In this document: in pieces, positions 1 to 15,600 of the stretch
Numbering within the stretch: the stretch's first letter is position 1
Layout: each line of letters begins with the position of its first letter
Assembly: GCA_949825025.1 (NCBI GenBank)
Contig: OX463778.1
Location: forward strand, 32,309,969-32,373,968
Origin: Siphlonurus alternatus
Taxonomy: Eukaryota > Arthropoda > Insecta > Ephemeroptera > Siphlonuridae
Length of the DNA stretch: 64,000 nt
Direction of reading: 5' to 3'
The notes under the pieces: generated by a model
Database searches by the model: none
The model's input: the letters and a program-made list of their open reading frames with translations, nothing else
What the model was told of the DNA's origin: nothing
Program-made: the position numbers and the translations under genes

Positions 1-689
1 AAAATTCCTATTATACTCAATAAAGGAAAACTTTTTCTTTCGAAAATATTTTCAAACAAATACTATTAAAATGAAATAGTAAATATTCTGAATAAATAAT
101 TCATGTGAACGAACCATTAATATTTAAAACAATTTCTGCACGATGCATGTTACATGTATACATAAATATGTTTCACAATACTATTATTATCGTTAAGTTT
201 ATAACAGGATTATGTCAATATTGACCAAGCCTCCCGTGCATGACAGAGACAGTGAACGCAGAGAGTTCATTTCCGGGTTGTATACCTTGTATAATACAGT
301 GATCGAGCGACGCTGGTAACTATAGGGATCAATAGCTCGGGGTCAGGTCACGCCGGTGCCCAGGAGTTAGACGATGCACCATTCAAAACATTAACCCGAT
401 TTATTACTGTCGCAATGAGACATTATTGGAATACGTTATCGTGGAATAAATGTATCAATTAAGGTGGCAGTGCGAAAACACAATTTTTTTTGTATAAATG
501 TTTGTCTCACTACATTATAGTGTAAATTTAGCTAAAACATTTTAATTATATTTAATTCGAACAAAATACTATTTTAATAAATATCATTAAGTTTATAATT
601 TTCAATTATAAATTATATTATATATTATATTATTATATTATATATATATATATTATATTATATTATATTATATAATTATATATTTTTTT
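1..689. other. AT-rich intergenic sequence, no gene recognised
   Basis: Mostly A+T with a TA-rich microsatellite at about 600-680. A GC-richer island at about 225-400 carries a 36-codon open stretch on the plus strand from an ATG near 212, but it matches no family I recognise and may be a repeat fragment. Confidence 0.5.
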
Positions 690-1235
690 TTCAGTTTTAA
701 TAAAAGAAGTTGAATTATGGAATCGATACTTGTGTCTCACATTTTAGGGTGAATAATGTTTTAACTTTACCTTCAATGTACATTTTAAATTGTTGTGTAT
801 TTAAGCGCAAGTATCCTGAATTGTACACATGTAATGTTGATACTCATTTGTATAATACAAGAAACAAAGATAAAGTTATTACAGAAAGACATAACTCTGC
901 TCAGTTCGAGAAAAGTTCTTTTTATCAAACTGCAAAAATTTATGATTTCTTGCCAAATAGTATCAAAAATATTGAAAGTGACGTTGTTTTTAAAAAATAT
1001 ATTGATTGAAAAAGAGTTCTATTCAGTGAAATCATATTTTAGTAACAAAATTAGTGAAAGTGTTATGATTAATGTACCTGTTAATAATTGACTTTTTTAT
1101 TATTGTATTTATAAATGGTTAAAATTTATATCGATTATGTAATGTTTTATGTTTTGTTTTCAGTGTCTGACGTGAACCATGTTGTATGTAACCAGTTGTT
1201 CCAAAATAAAAATAAATAAATAAATAAATAAATAG
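690..1235 (+). mobile_element. 3' end of a truncated non-LTR retrotransposon (LINE)
   Basis: The 99-codon frame at 710-1009 reads like the C-terminal tail that follows the reverse transcriptase domain in CR1/Jockey/L2-type LINEs: a short YNTR motif, a histidine and serine/phenylalanine-rich stretch, then FLPNSIKN. The reading continues in another frame (795-1091), which implies a frameshift near position 1000. The copy ends in an (AATA)n microsatellite at about 1205-1235, a common LINE 3' terminus. It is 5'-truncated and non-functional. The LINE identification rests on motif resemblance; the clade is uncertain. Confidence 0.55.
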
Positions 1236-2028
1236 ATACAATGCATTGTTATATAATATTTTATGGAGGAATAAAATATAATATTTTAATTTGACAAATT
1301 ATCTATTTATTTTAAGACAAGTATATTTGCGCATGTTATTCATTTATTGCCTTTACGTAGTTTAAACCTACATTTTCCTTTTTTATTACTGCAGATTCTG
1401 CAGATAAAAATATTTCATGGTCATTCATTATAAAAATTTATAAGATAATTTAAATATAAGAAATTTTAAATAACTGAAGCTTATTTCCATTTAAGTTATT
1501 GCTACATATTTTAAAATAAAAATACGTTATAAATAAGTTTTAATATTAATTACCGACGTAAAAAAATGTTAAAATGCTGCAAAGTAAACAAAATAATTTG
1601 ATAAGAATAAATTTGTTCTTAAATGAGTATATTATTATATAAAAAATCACTTGGAACACGAAATAACAATATAAAAAAAAGAAGTAACAACCTAACATTG
1701 CATGTTTATTATTTTTAACAAATTGCCTTAAATATAATATATTCCAATTATATGGTATATGGTAGCAATATAATATTATACACGAACAAAATGCATTAAT
1801 TGTATATAATAATGTAATTTAAACTGATGATGTAACTCAATAGTATTAAAAAAAAATCCTCCACCCAACTTGTAACATCAAATTAAAATTTTAATGACTT
1901 CCCTTATTAAAGCCTATCCCAACAGATTTATATATTGATGATGACAACAACTAAATCAACAATAAATTAGTATATTAATATTAGAACTTTAGATACTTTA
2001 GAACATGACTTTTATCAAGGAATCTTAC
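1236..2028. other. AT-rich sequence, probable intron of the gene starting at 2029-2250
   Basis: No coding or RNA feature seen. If the minus-strand first exon at 2029 is real, this is the start of its first intron, and the rest of the gene lies beyond the left edge or was not recognised. Confidence 0.4.
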
Positions 2029-2210
2029 CGTAGTTTCGGCATGTTTTGCATGGTTCCTGTCATCGCTGCGCTCTGTTGTTCATACTCGCTGACGATGCGG
2101 ACTGACCTCACGGTCACGGCGGTATGGTTGGACTTGACGCCCCCGCAGCTCGCCTACAACTAGGCAGCCCGTCGCGCGCACTGCTTCACTGCCGCTTCTA
2201 ACTCTACGAT
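2029..2210 (-). CDS. Probable first exon of an unidentified gene (runs left)
   Basis: On the minus strand a GC-rich block ends at a consensus donor (CTACG|GTAAGAT; exon boundary 2029). An ATG at 2063-2061 opens 35 nt of coding sequence (MTGTMQNMPKLR, phase 2). A short upstream ORF of seven codons begins at an ATG at about 2083, and its TGA stop overlaps the main start as ATGA, an arrangement compatible with termination-reinitiation. A TATA box lies about 30 bp upstream of the assumed transcription start near 2210. The other exons were not found, so the product is unknown. The exon is inferred from base composition, TATA box and donor, not from homology. Confidence 0.4.
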
Positions 2211-2240
2211 GGCTTTGATGGCTGCTGCCGGCCTCGCGCA

Positions 2241-2246
2241 TATATA
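2241..2246 (-). promoter_or_regulatory. TATA box of the putative gene starting at about 2210
   Basis: TATATA on the minus strand, flanked by GC-rich sequence and about 180 bp upstream of the proposed ATG. Confidence 0.35.
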
Positions 2247-2591
2247 ACTCGTTATCTTTGTGCCCCGCCTTTTATTATAAGACATGCATGTTCAATAGTG
2301 CAAATCAGACAGCGCGGTGTTGCGCATATTATAATACACGAGAAGCTAGTTCTCAAACTCATGGTTCTGTAAGAACGAATCGTTCTTACATTTTCATGTA
2401 TTATTATTATGTAGAAGAGGTCCTTCATATATCAGCTATTTATATTATACAGTATATATAATATATAATTTACCTTTTGAATTCGCTAGATTTAAGGTTG
2501 AACCATATAATAAAGTTTAAGAATAAAACCATTCAAGTGACTTTAATTAAGTTGTCTGTACACAACCATGCATGTTTTTTTTAGTTGTAAT

Positions 2592-2993
2592 AAAGGGAAG
2601 GTTTAATTAATTAACACGTCCAATGTTAAAAACAAAAATCCCTCACATGAAAAAAAAAAATGTTCTCCTCGTTCTACATCCCCTATCATGCGCGCAGTAG
2701 CTAAAATATCAGGTATAATCATATAATACAAATTCGAGCTAGTTTTTGAGTTATGGATTTTTGAATTTGACTAATTTAACATGGAAGTTCCTTGTCTCCA
2801 TGCTAATTAAAGTATATAGTCAACTTTAAAAATTCATAACTTAAAAACTAGCTCGAATTTGTATATACTTTATAATATTTTTATAGCTATATACTGATAG
2901 GGGATGTAGAGAGGAGAACATTTTTTTTTTTCATAATTTTCATGTGTGATTTTTTTTAACATTGGGCATTGGGGCGTGCTATCTTACCCTTAA
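2592..2993. mobile_element. Diverged copy of TTAA palindromic MITE, family A
   Basis: Long inverted repeat sharing blocks with the 355-bp family A copies (GTTCTCCTC, CTAAAATATCAGGTAT, ACTAGCTCGAATTTG, and the terminal CTTACCCTTAA). It differs from the perfect copies by substitutions and indels, so it is an older insertion. Confidence 0.65.
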
Positions 2994-3564
2994 GGATTAC
3001 ATAATTTAAATTTTCTTTGTACTTTTCTGTAATCTTCTCTGATGAAGGTTTTTGCTGTGTGCTTTAATTTTTAATTGCTTTACGTTTTACAATATATATA
3101 GCTGGTATAATAACATAAAATTTCCATGCTGCAAATATATAATTATATGGAATGAAGGTAACAATAAATTGTTGCACTTTTTAGTACTATCATGAAACAC
3201 TCTTGTTAATCTAATGGTGTTCAATTATGATTCGTAAATTTGTTGATTAATTGAATTAATTTAATGCAAATTGAATTGAAAATCTTTATGCAGACTCTTC
3301 TGGAGGGGGAAAAAAAAAAGAGACCATGAATGTTTTCACTGTTCCACCTCTATCAATTAAGAATTACAAGCCTAAAATAGTGTTAGAATTTAAAGTCTGA
3401 AACTTGCATACCAAAATTGCAAAACAATTAATTGTCAATATTAGAGCAATATACCTACCATAGTATGTGGGTTCAGAAAATTTGACAAAATATAGAAACC
3501 ATTTATTTTTGAAGCCTTGAAAAGTAATGAATAAAAATTGTTGATTGATTTATTTTTAATACTG

Positions 3565-3919
3565 TTAAGGGTAAGGTAACGCCACCAATGTTAAAAAAAA
3601 TCCCTCTCACAAAAATTCTGAAAAAAATTTAAAATGTTCTCCTCTACACCCCCTATCAGTAGCTAAAATATCAGGTATACAAATACGATCTAGTTTTTGA
3701 GTTATGAATTTTTAAAGTTGACCAATTTAACATGGGAGTTTCATTTCTCCATGTTAAATTAGTCAACTTTAAAAATTTATAACTCAAAAACTAGATCGTA
3801 TTTGTATACCTGATATTTTAGGTACTGATAGGGGGTATAGAGGAGAACATTTTAAATTTTTTTCAGAATTTTTGTGAGAGGGATTTTTTTTAACATTGGT
3901 GGCGTTACCTTACCCTTAA
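3565..3919. mobile_element. TTAA palindromic MITE, family A, copy 1
   Basis: A nearly perfect palindrome of 355 bp bounded by TTAA on both sides, with termini TTAAGGGTAAGGTAACG and its reverse complement. The arms meet at a short unpaired centre near CATGGGAGTTTCATTTCTCCATG. There is no coding capacity. Copies 2 and 4 (30644, 51294) are nearly the same sequence and length, so the family is recent. TTAA target preference is characteristic of piggyBac-type transposases, which is an inference here. Confidence 0.85.
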
Positions 3920-3956
3920 GTAGTGAATAATTTTATTACAGAACATTAATACATTT

Positions 3957-4200
3957 CGATGGTGTTCCGTCAAAAACGAGTAACTCATTTTATCGTGTCG
4001 TCTCAATAACGACTAACTCGTTTTATCGCGAGCCGAGATGGTCGCTTTTGCACTATGGGTTTCCATGCAGGTATACATTTTTTTTATACCTGGAAACCCA
4101 TAGTGCAAAACCGACCATCTCGGCTCGCGATAAAACGAGTTAGTCGTTTTTGAGAGGACTTGATAAAATGAGATAGTCGTTTTTGACGGAACACCATCGA
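3957..4200. mobile_element. Palindromic element, family B
   Basis: A foldback of about 244 bp with termini CGATGGTGTTCCGTCAAAAA and the reverse complement. Each arm repeats short units (AACGAGTTAGTCGTT-like and GATAAAACGAG). It lies 37 bp from family A copy 1. Unlike family A it has no TTAA at the ends. No coding capacity. Confidence 0.7.
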
Positions 4201-5161
4201 TTTAGTATTTTTTTTGTTACGTGATCTTTGAATCTGTAAATATTTTTGTGCAACATCCCAAATTTTTTATTGATTATTTATTGGCAAATATTATATGATT
4301 TTATATCTAATAAAGTAGATGGATATTTTGAGAAAAAATAAACTTCAGTTTTTTATTTTCAGCACTTTTTTTTATTTTAAACCAGGCACAAATTTATTAA
4401 TTAGTTGTTGTTGTTTTAACATGAAATAATAATATTCTATAATTAATTTTATATCATCATTAAGTTATAATTGAATTTGTTATATTGCTTGAGGCTGATG
4501 ATGGTTACAATTAACAGAAGGCCCAATTACATTTAAATGCACGCTGACTCACAACAGGTCGAATCATACAACAAAAACACAAGATTCCATTTGGTTACAA
4601 TAAAAATCTGAATAAAACATCTACTGCAATTATTATAATACCATAATTTAATACACAATTTTTCATCATACATAAATAAAGCTCATGCCGAGTGCTGTAA
4701 CAATTTTGCAGTTATTTTTTTATTTTTAAATGACGGAATGTCAGAAAAAAAAACATAATAAAAAACATTAGAAAAAATTATAGCAAATAGAACATAATGG
4801 AGCATTCCATTTCCAATCAAAGTTACTACAAAGTAAATATTAATATTTATATCTATATATAAAAAAAAATGAAATGATAAAAAATATTTTGTTAATGCAC
4901 ATTAAGAAAAATTTAACAATGAGCTCAATTTTTTAACATAAAAAAATTGAGCCGTTTAAAAGTATTTAAATCAACAATTTACATTGATTCTTATAGGAAG
5001 ATTTAATTTTTACACTAATCCTGGGCACTTGAACTCGGACAAGGTAATTAACTAGGCCAATTGCGTTAGAGTAAAGGCCTCTAAGCTAAAGGTCCAAACT
5101 TCCCTGTCCTGTGCCCGGGAGTCCCGTGTCATTCTCATCTGCTATTGGCCGGTGGGTGGGC
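4201..5161. other. AT-rich region downstream of ACTR3
   Basis: Contains the presumed ACTR3 3' UTR; a minus-strand AATAAA (TTTATT on plus) lies near 4718. Nothing else recognised. Confidence 0.4.
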
Positions 5162-9035
<3,874 letters not shown>

Positions 9036-9442
9036 CTTGTGCTTGAAGCCTCAATAAATTAACAACAATTAAGGTCTATAACTAATATAATCACCAGTCA
9101 AAATTTTGGCCTTATCACTCGCTCAATTACAAGCATTTCGGCATTATCAGTCCCCACCCAGATATGACACAACCAACCGGAAGTAAAACAGGATTCAGAT
9201 TTCGGGCGGAAACACTTTTTTTTCCACTACATTTTTGTTTTGGCGCCAGGTTTCAAACAGCTTCAAGCGCTTCAAGCCCAAGAAAAAATTACCTGAGTTA
9301 CATGACGAATCAAAAATGCAGATGAAATAAAATTATAATATAGCTAGTTTATATTAGAGTCAGCTGCATGGTGGATGGTGGGACTCCTATACAGCGGACA
9401 TTAGTTTATATTAGCTCTCGCTAATAGAATGTGCATACATAG

Positions 9443-9503
9443 TGTTTATCAAAGTTTTCTACTCGCAATTAATATTGATGCGAGTAGAAAACTTTGATAA
9501 ACA
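9443..9503. repeat. Perfect short hairpin
   Basis: TGTTTATCAAAGTTTTCTAC is followed after a short AT loop by its reverse complement, giving an arm of about 25 bp. Confidence 0.7.
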
Positions 9504-9550
9504 AATAATGGCTTAATATATAGTTGTAACAATTAATTAAGCCATTATTT
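9504..9550. repeat. Second adjacent hairpin
   Basis: AATAATGGCTTAAT pairs with ATTAAGCCATTATT and abuts the preceding hairpin directly. The two may be one composite palindromic insertion. Confidence 0.6.
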
Positions 9551-10498
9551 AGCTCGATCTGTTCGTAATTACGAACAAATACACATCGTACACATTGAGA
9601 AAAAAAGAGGTGTCCGCCCATGATACACATGCAACTATGTGTCCGCCCGGCCGTCGAATCTTAATTGTATTATATATATAATATATATATATATATATAC
9701 GTCTGAGGTTTTCAACGGTTCCCTCAGTCTCACGTACCTCAGCGAATATTATATATGCTCTGGGACGCGTAATTAACAGGCCGTGGCCATCACCATCCGT
9801 TCCCTACCTTTTATCCCTATAGCTATAATATTATATACCCATTACCCCGCCGCGAGCTGTAAAAGCTAGCTTATATAGTCGCGATCTATCATATATATAT
9901 GTCTATTAATTGTCACAAGTTGCTATATATAATATTAAAAAAAAAAACTATTCTTTTTGTATACATACAACAACTTTTTTTTGTCATAATTGCCACCTAT
10001 AAGCTTAATTGCCTTGAATTATTTAAAAACTGACGTTTCCCGTTTATGAGTTTTCCAAACTCTTGGTGTTTAATTATTGTAATAATTAATTATAATCTAT
10101 GTAAATTTAAGTGTGATTAATAATATTTTTTTTTGGAATAAACACATTAAAAAAAAAGGTGTATCCTAGCTTAAAAAAAAATATTTTTATTGATGCATAT
10201 ATATACATTTATAATATGCAATGAACCTTTTAATTATAATATGTTCCATATAATTATGTACTGCGCGCATGTACATGCATGCATGGTATGAATGAAAATA
10301 GCGAGATAGATTCTATCTGATTATGTATACGAACAGAGCTATTGTTTGTAAAAACAATATGCCATGGTTTGTTACAGCTAGCCATTGCGAGTATATATAT
10401 ATATATATATTAATTAATTAAATGGAGTAGAAGATTTTGATACCATATATATATAATACTGCATATGTATTATATATAATATATATTATATAATCATG

Positions 10499-10992
10499 CA
10501 GGCACGGACTGGCCTATCAACCTTTCGGTCGCGGACCGATGGGCCGCGGCAAAAATGGGCCGCCAGGGCAAAAGTGGGCCGCAGGCCGCGAATAAAAAAT
10601 AGGAGAGCAAAAAGGCGAGAAGGAAAAAAAAATAATAATAATAAGACAAAGAAGAAGAAGAGAAACAACAAAGACTAAGAGTAAGTAAGTGGCATGAAAA
10701 AAATAAAAATATAAAAAATTGTGTATTGATGTTCTAAAAAAATATATTTGAAATAAATTTTTTCCGAATTACATTTTTCGTAAGAAAAGCAATAAAAACT
10801 CGCAGTTATTCTTTTCACATTTTAGTATTAAAAATTAAAAAACCACGCCCCTTATTTTTCCAAAAAAATCGCGCCTGCGGCGGGCAACTGGAGGGCTCCG
10901 CCCCCCAGGCCCCCGAATGAGTGTTTGCCTCCGCCTATGTGGGCCGTCTTTCTTTCTCGACCGATCGGCCATTACGACCCAGTCCGTGCCTG
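10499..10992. mobile_element. Non-autonomous hAT-type DNA transposon (MITE)
   Basis: A 494-bp element with inverted termini CAGGCACGGACTGG / CCAGTCCGTGCCTG, flanked by a perfect 8-bp direct repeat TAATCATG (10491-10498 and 10993-11000). Eight-base target duplications and CAGG...GGACTGG termini are typical of the hAT superfamily. The interior is GC-rich at both ends (GGGCCG units) and AT-rich in the middle, with no transposase. The short frames on both strands inside it are low-complexity and not genes. Confidence 0.88.
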
Positions 10993-11704
10993 TAATCATG
11001 TATCGTCGATATATTATAAATTATTATAATTAATATACTTTTTTTCTTATTAATTTATATAATATATAAAATAAAAAAATAATTAATTTCAGTTACATTT
11101 TTTTTATCTCTCGAGCTGGCCCTTTTTATTGATTTTCCAAACAAAAATTTTTGATTTATTTTTCTTTTTCAAAAATTGGAAAAAATAATATTCAAACCTC
11201 ATTAGTAAGGGTCAGATGTGTAACATATGTAAAATTCATCAAAACCTATAAGGCCCCTCCATTTTCTTATTGAACTGATTTTGTTTTAACAAAAAATTAA
11301 AAATTCCTATATATACACAGGACCTACATATTCTATGGTTTAAAATTAATCTAATAATATTTATAGTTTTTAGCAACTGGATTTTGCATACTCTTCTCCA
11401 GCAGTCTCGGCCGATATCAGGCAACTTGCAAAGTTTTAAGATGTAAAGAAGAGGCTATGCAAGAATACCTCTGATATTTAAGGCACTATACAGTTTAATA
11501 AAACCCTTGTTCCAGTTGCAAGCTCTATAGTTAATATATATTTATCCATTACAGATAGAAGTTATATATTATATTAAGACCACATAGTATAATACAACAT
11601 CACATTTAATTATTATATTTCAACAGCTAGAATAATGTTGTTTGCAATTTACAATCCACATTCTTTTTGTTAAAACTTAAAACATTGCACAGCTTTTTGT
11701 ACAC

Positions 11705-12014
11705 AATGGAGTACCGACCTCAAAATTTTTTATTGCAGAAATGGATAGAGGGTGCAAAAATATGCTACTCTGAATTTTTTCAGATTTTTTTGAGACCGGG
11801 AAGTATTTTTAAAAAATTATTGAAAGTGCAGAAAAAGTGCCGCCTCTTTTAATAAAAGATAGGACCCAAAAGGGACGTGGATTCGAACCCGACCTCGCCA
11901 AAACTTTTTAGCAATACTTCCCGGTCCCTAAAAAATCTAAAAAAAATTAGAGTAGCATATTTTTGCACCCTCTATCCATTTCTGCAATAAAAAAATTTGA
12001 GGTCGGTACTCCAT
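11705..12014. mobile_element. Palindromic element, family D copy 1
   Basis: Foldback with ends ATGGAGTACCGACCTCAAA and its reverse complement. The internal arm segment (TTTTTTATTGCAGAAATGGA, TAGAGGGT, ATGCTACTCTGAATT, TTTTTTTGAGACC) recurs in the element at 50430, although the outer ends differ. Confidence 0.7.
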
Positions 12015-12661
12015 AACTTAATTCATTTTTGGTCAACAGCTACAGTTAATGTGTTTATGTTTACAGGAACTCATTAAAAAACTGAAAATAATATTTTTAC
12101 AATAAATCTGAAATAAAAAATAAATAAATAAATTTGAAACTTTTTCATTTTTATAGTACAATATAATTTAGCACTGCACTAATAGTTAATTAAAGGAGGG
12201 GGACGGCTTCAGCTTTTTTTATATTTTTATCGTTTTATAAATCATGTCGTGCACCGTAGAAAGTCACCACCCTCCACCGTCTACGAGTTCAAACAGTTAA
12301 CGTTTGAAAAGTGTGATAAGCAAAATTGTATCAATGATTAACTGCTAGAACTTGTGGAAAGAGAATTATTATTAATTTATCTTTTTGGGTGCACCAGTAA
12401 GTTTGACATTACTAACAAAATAATAAAAATATAAAAAGTGAAGCCTTTCCTCTCCTTGAATAACCTATATGAACAGCTGTTATCACCAGATGTAAACGAA
12501 GATAACTGACAGTGGTAATAAAAGTTAGTTTCAATATTTAGATATGAGATGTAATTTGTTTTGCATAACTGATGGCAGTCTATTTATTTATTTTTTAAAG
12601 ATATGAAGCAATTAAATAATAATTTAAACCTGAGAACAATTTAAGACTGCTTATTATAGGG
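12015..12661. other. LETMD1 downstream region
   Basis: Likely contains the LETMD1 3' UTR. Overlapping minus-strand AATAAA motifs lie near 12580-12592, about 75 bp after the stop codon. A mildly GC-richer patch at 12190-12310 shows no coding pattern. Confidence 0.4.
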
Positions 12662-15600
12662 TCAATATATGAGGACCCAGTTTGAGGGCTCATTATAGCC
12701 AAGCAAGAGGGGGCAGTGCAGCAGCAGGGAGAGGCTGTCTTGGTCCACAGACTGTGAGATGCTCGTCCACTGCTCCAGCCAGCTTATTGTGTCTTCCGTC
12801 TTCATGGTGGTGGGGTTGAGACCTCGCAGGAAACATGCCTGTGGTAGAACAAAATCAGAATTCTTTGTAAATTATTACTATGGTCTATCGATTGGGATTT
12901 TTGTTCTTAAATACATATTTAATTTTTATTCAAAATAACAATATTGATTTATCTTTACTACAAGCTGTTATATCAACATTTTAAGGTAGAGATAACGTTG
13001 AACAGCTGTTTGACGTAATCCCCTTTGATTAACATGTAAACCTTAGCAAATTGACAAAAATTCTGAAATTTTTTTTAGTGCCTAAAAGCCATAGAAAAAG
13101 TTTCAAAACAATTTAACGAGCCGATTTTTTAAAATTAAATTCTTAATTTGTCTCTCCATGGGAAAGCTCTATGCTGAAAATTAAAAAAATTAATTAAAAA
13201 AAAATCGGCTCGTTAAATTGTTTTGAAATTTTTTCTATGGCTTTTAGGCACTAATATCTGCCTCTCAAAAAATTTTCAGAATTTTTGTCAATTTGCTAAA
13301 GTTTACATGTTAATCAAAGGGGATTACGTCGAACAGCTGTTCGACGTTATCTCTACCTTAATAAAGTTCTCACTTTTTTAAAGCATGTATTAGAAGCAGT
13401 AAACAAGTGCAAATAGAAAATTCAGAACTCAATTTATTTTGAAATTTTTAATACTAAATTGAACTGCATTGAAAGTGAGGAACAGGATGAGATTTGACAC
13501 TTCTGTGACGCACCCATCTGAGCTCGTCGTGGGACATGTCCATCAAGCCCTCACGCTGCATGGCCAGGTCCATCTCGTGCAGGATTAAGGCACGGTCTCG
13601 CAGCCTGCTTCGACGTCGCCATCCGACGTGCATGTTGTGTAGTCGTAGAAGCCCATTCTGTGTACACAACACACTGGGTCACTACTGGCACGGTTATTTA
13701 TTAAGGAATGGATAGTAGAATTTCAATCATTATAAAAGATAATTTGCTTCTAGATCCATTCAAAATTTTAACATGATGCTAAATAAAGCAAGAGCTCATT
13801 GGAAAACAGATTACTGAAGGGAAAGGTAACACGTCCAATGTTAAATAAATTCCCACACATGAAAATTATGAAACATTTATTAAAATGTTCTCCTCTACAT
13901 ACTCTATCAATACATAGCTAAAATATCAGGTACAGTATACAAATTCAAGTTAGTTTTTTAGTTATGAATTTTTAAAATTCATTAATTTAATATGGAAAAG
14001 TGTAACTCCCATGTTAAATTAGCCAACTTTAAAAATTAATAACTCAAAAACTAGCTCGAATTTATATACAGGCCTGATATTTTAGCTACTGATAGGGGAT
14101 GTAGAGGAGAACATTTTAAGATAATTTTAAGATAATGTTCCTGTGTGGGAATTTTTTTAACATTGGGCGTGTTACCTTACCCTTAACAAAAATAATATTG
14201 TAAGATGTAAGCTTTATTTAAAGTACAAATATGACATGGTATATAATTTTATACTTCATGAATAAGAAATCATGTACACCATCTGACACAACATACGTGT
14301 CGACGGGGCCTCAAGAAATGCAGGCAATAGACAAGGCATGAAAGTTCTTACATTTGGCTTTAGAAATGAAACTCACCACATGATTAGAGTAAATACTTTG
14401 GAGGTGATATGGCTCTCCAGTGAACAGCTGCTTCACATCGAGAATTTGCTGAGTGGTAGGATGGACCCCACTGCCTAACAATCCTAGAATGTGGCGCCAC
14501 TTGAGGAACATCTCTGGGTCCTCCACGTCCTCCAGCCGAGACTGCAGACACCGCAGTACTGGGCGCTGGTTGTAGAGCCGTCGACGAAGAGCCTCGACTG
14601 CAAAGTCTGCTCTCTGTTGTAGCGACCAGAAATGGGAGCTCAGCAGGTGACGAGGAAACATGTACCTGCAAATTGAACAGATCAATGCATTGTTGTGGAC
14701 AGTTCAGTAATTTTTTTATTTTTAATTAAAATTCTTGGTAGCCAAAATAAATAAGAGAACGGAAACCAAATTTTAAAAGTGATTTTATGTATAACCTGGA
14801 AGTTAAAAAGCTAAAAAAAAAAAATAATAATAATAACAATGCAGTAGATTGTTAAAAAAAAATGTATGAAGTTGAAATTCTCTTACAATTTTATTACATA
14901 CTGTACAACTGATCTAGCTGATCTGATTCTTTGATTGAGAGTGGAAATATTTGTGGTATTGCCTGCTTTATATAAAAAAAAATTAAATACTCTCTTTCTC
15001 TCCTTTTACATTTTAGCATGCTAAAATGTTTGTTTGCTAATACTTACGCCATTGGGAAGACAACGTAATTTGCAAAGGGTAATGCAGATATTAATAAAAC
15101 TGGTGCTACTTTTATCATGTCTCTAGGCATTTGATAATAAAGTTCAATTTCTTTTCTAGTTAAAGTTTTAAAGCCTTGTGTATTTGATATCCTTGCCACA
15201 CGAACAAACAGTTTAATGTCTTTATAAAACTCTTTAATTCCAATAATAAAAACTCTATACACATGCATGGCTGATGGAAATTTTGTTTCCAATGTTTTTT
15301 CAAATCCCTGGACATAGTGTAGATAGCGGGATAAGCCATATCGTCGAACTTTTTTTGCAATTTCTTGCTTTTGAGACACATGCTGTGGTGGAGTTGGTTT
15401 ATTGTCTTGAGTTTCTTGATTTCCCGATGAGTGACAGAGTCTGCAACTGATGACATAAAATTCAATTTCCACTGATTATGGTACATATTTTTCCAATAAA
15501 TCATGACATCATGCATACAGTATACTGTATTAGCCTATTAGCTAGACTATAACCAGTCAGAGTACTGTAGCGCACTGAGGGCCAAGCTAAAGTAAATATC

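Larger units (their letters stand above)
9036..10490. other. ACTR3 upstream region and intergenic sequence
   Basis: The first 250 bp should hold the ACTR3 promoter; no clear TATA box was seen. Further on there are two small adjacent hairpins (9443-9550), TA-rich stretches, and no ORF of interest. Confidence 0.4.

Noticed and set aside
212..322. Small plus-strand ORF beginning MSILTKPPVHDR
   Set aside because: Only 36 codons with no homology, splice context or promoter signal that I can recognise.
10486..10678. Frames of about 60 codons on both strands
   Set aside because: They lie inside the hAT MITE and are low-complexity Lys/Phe runs.
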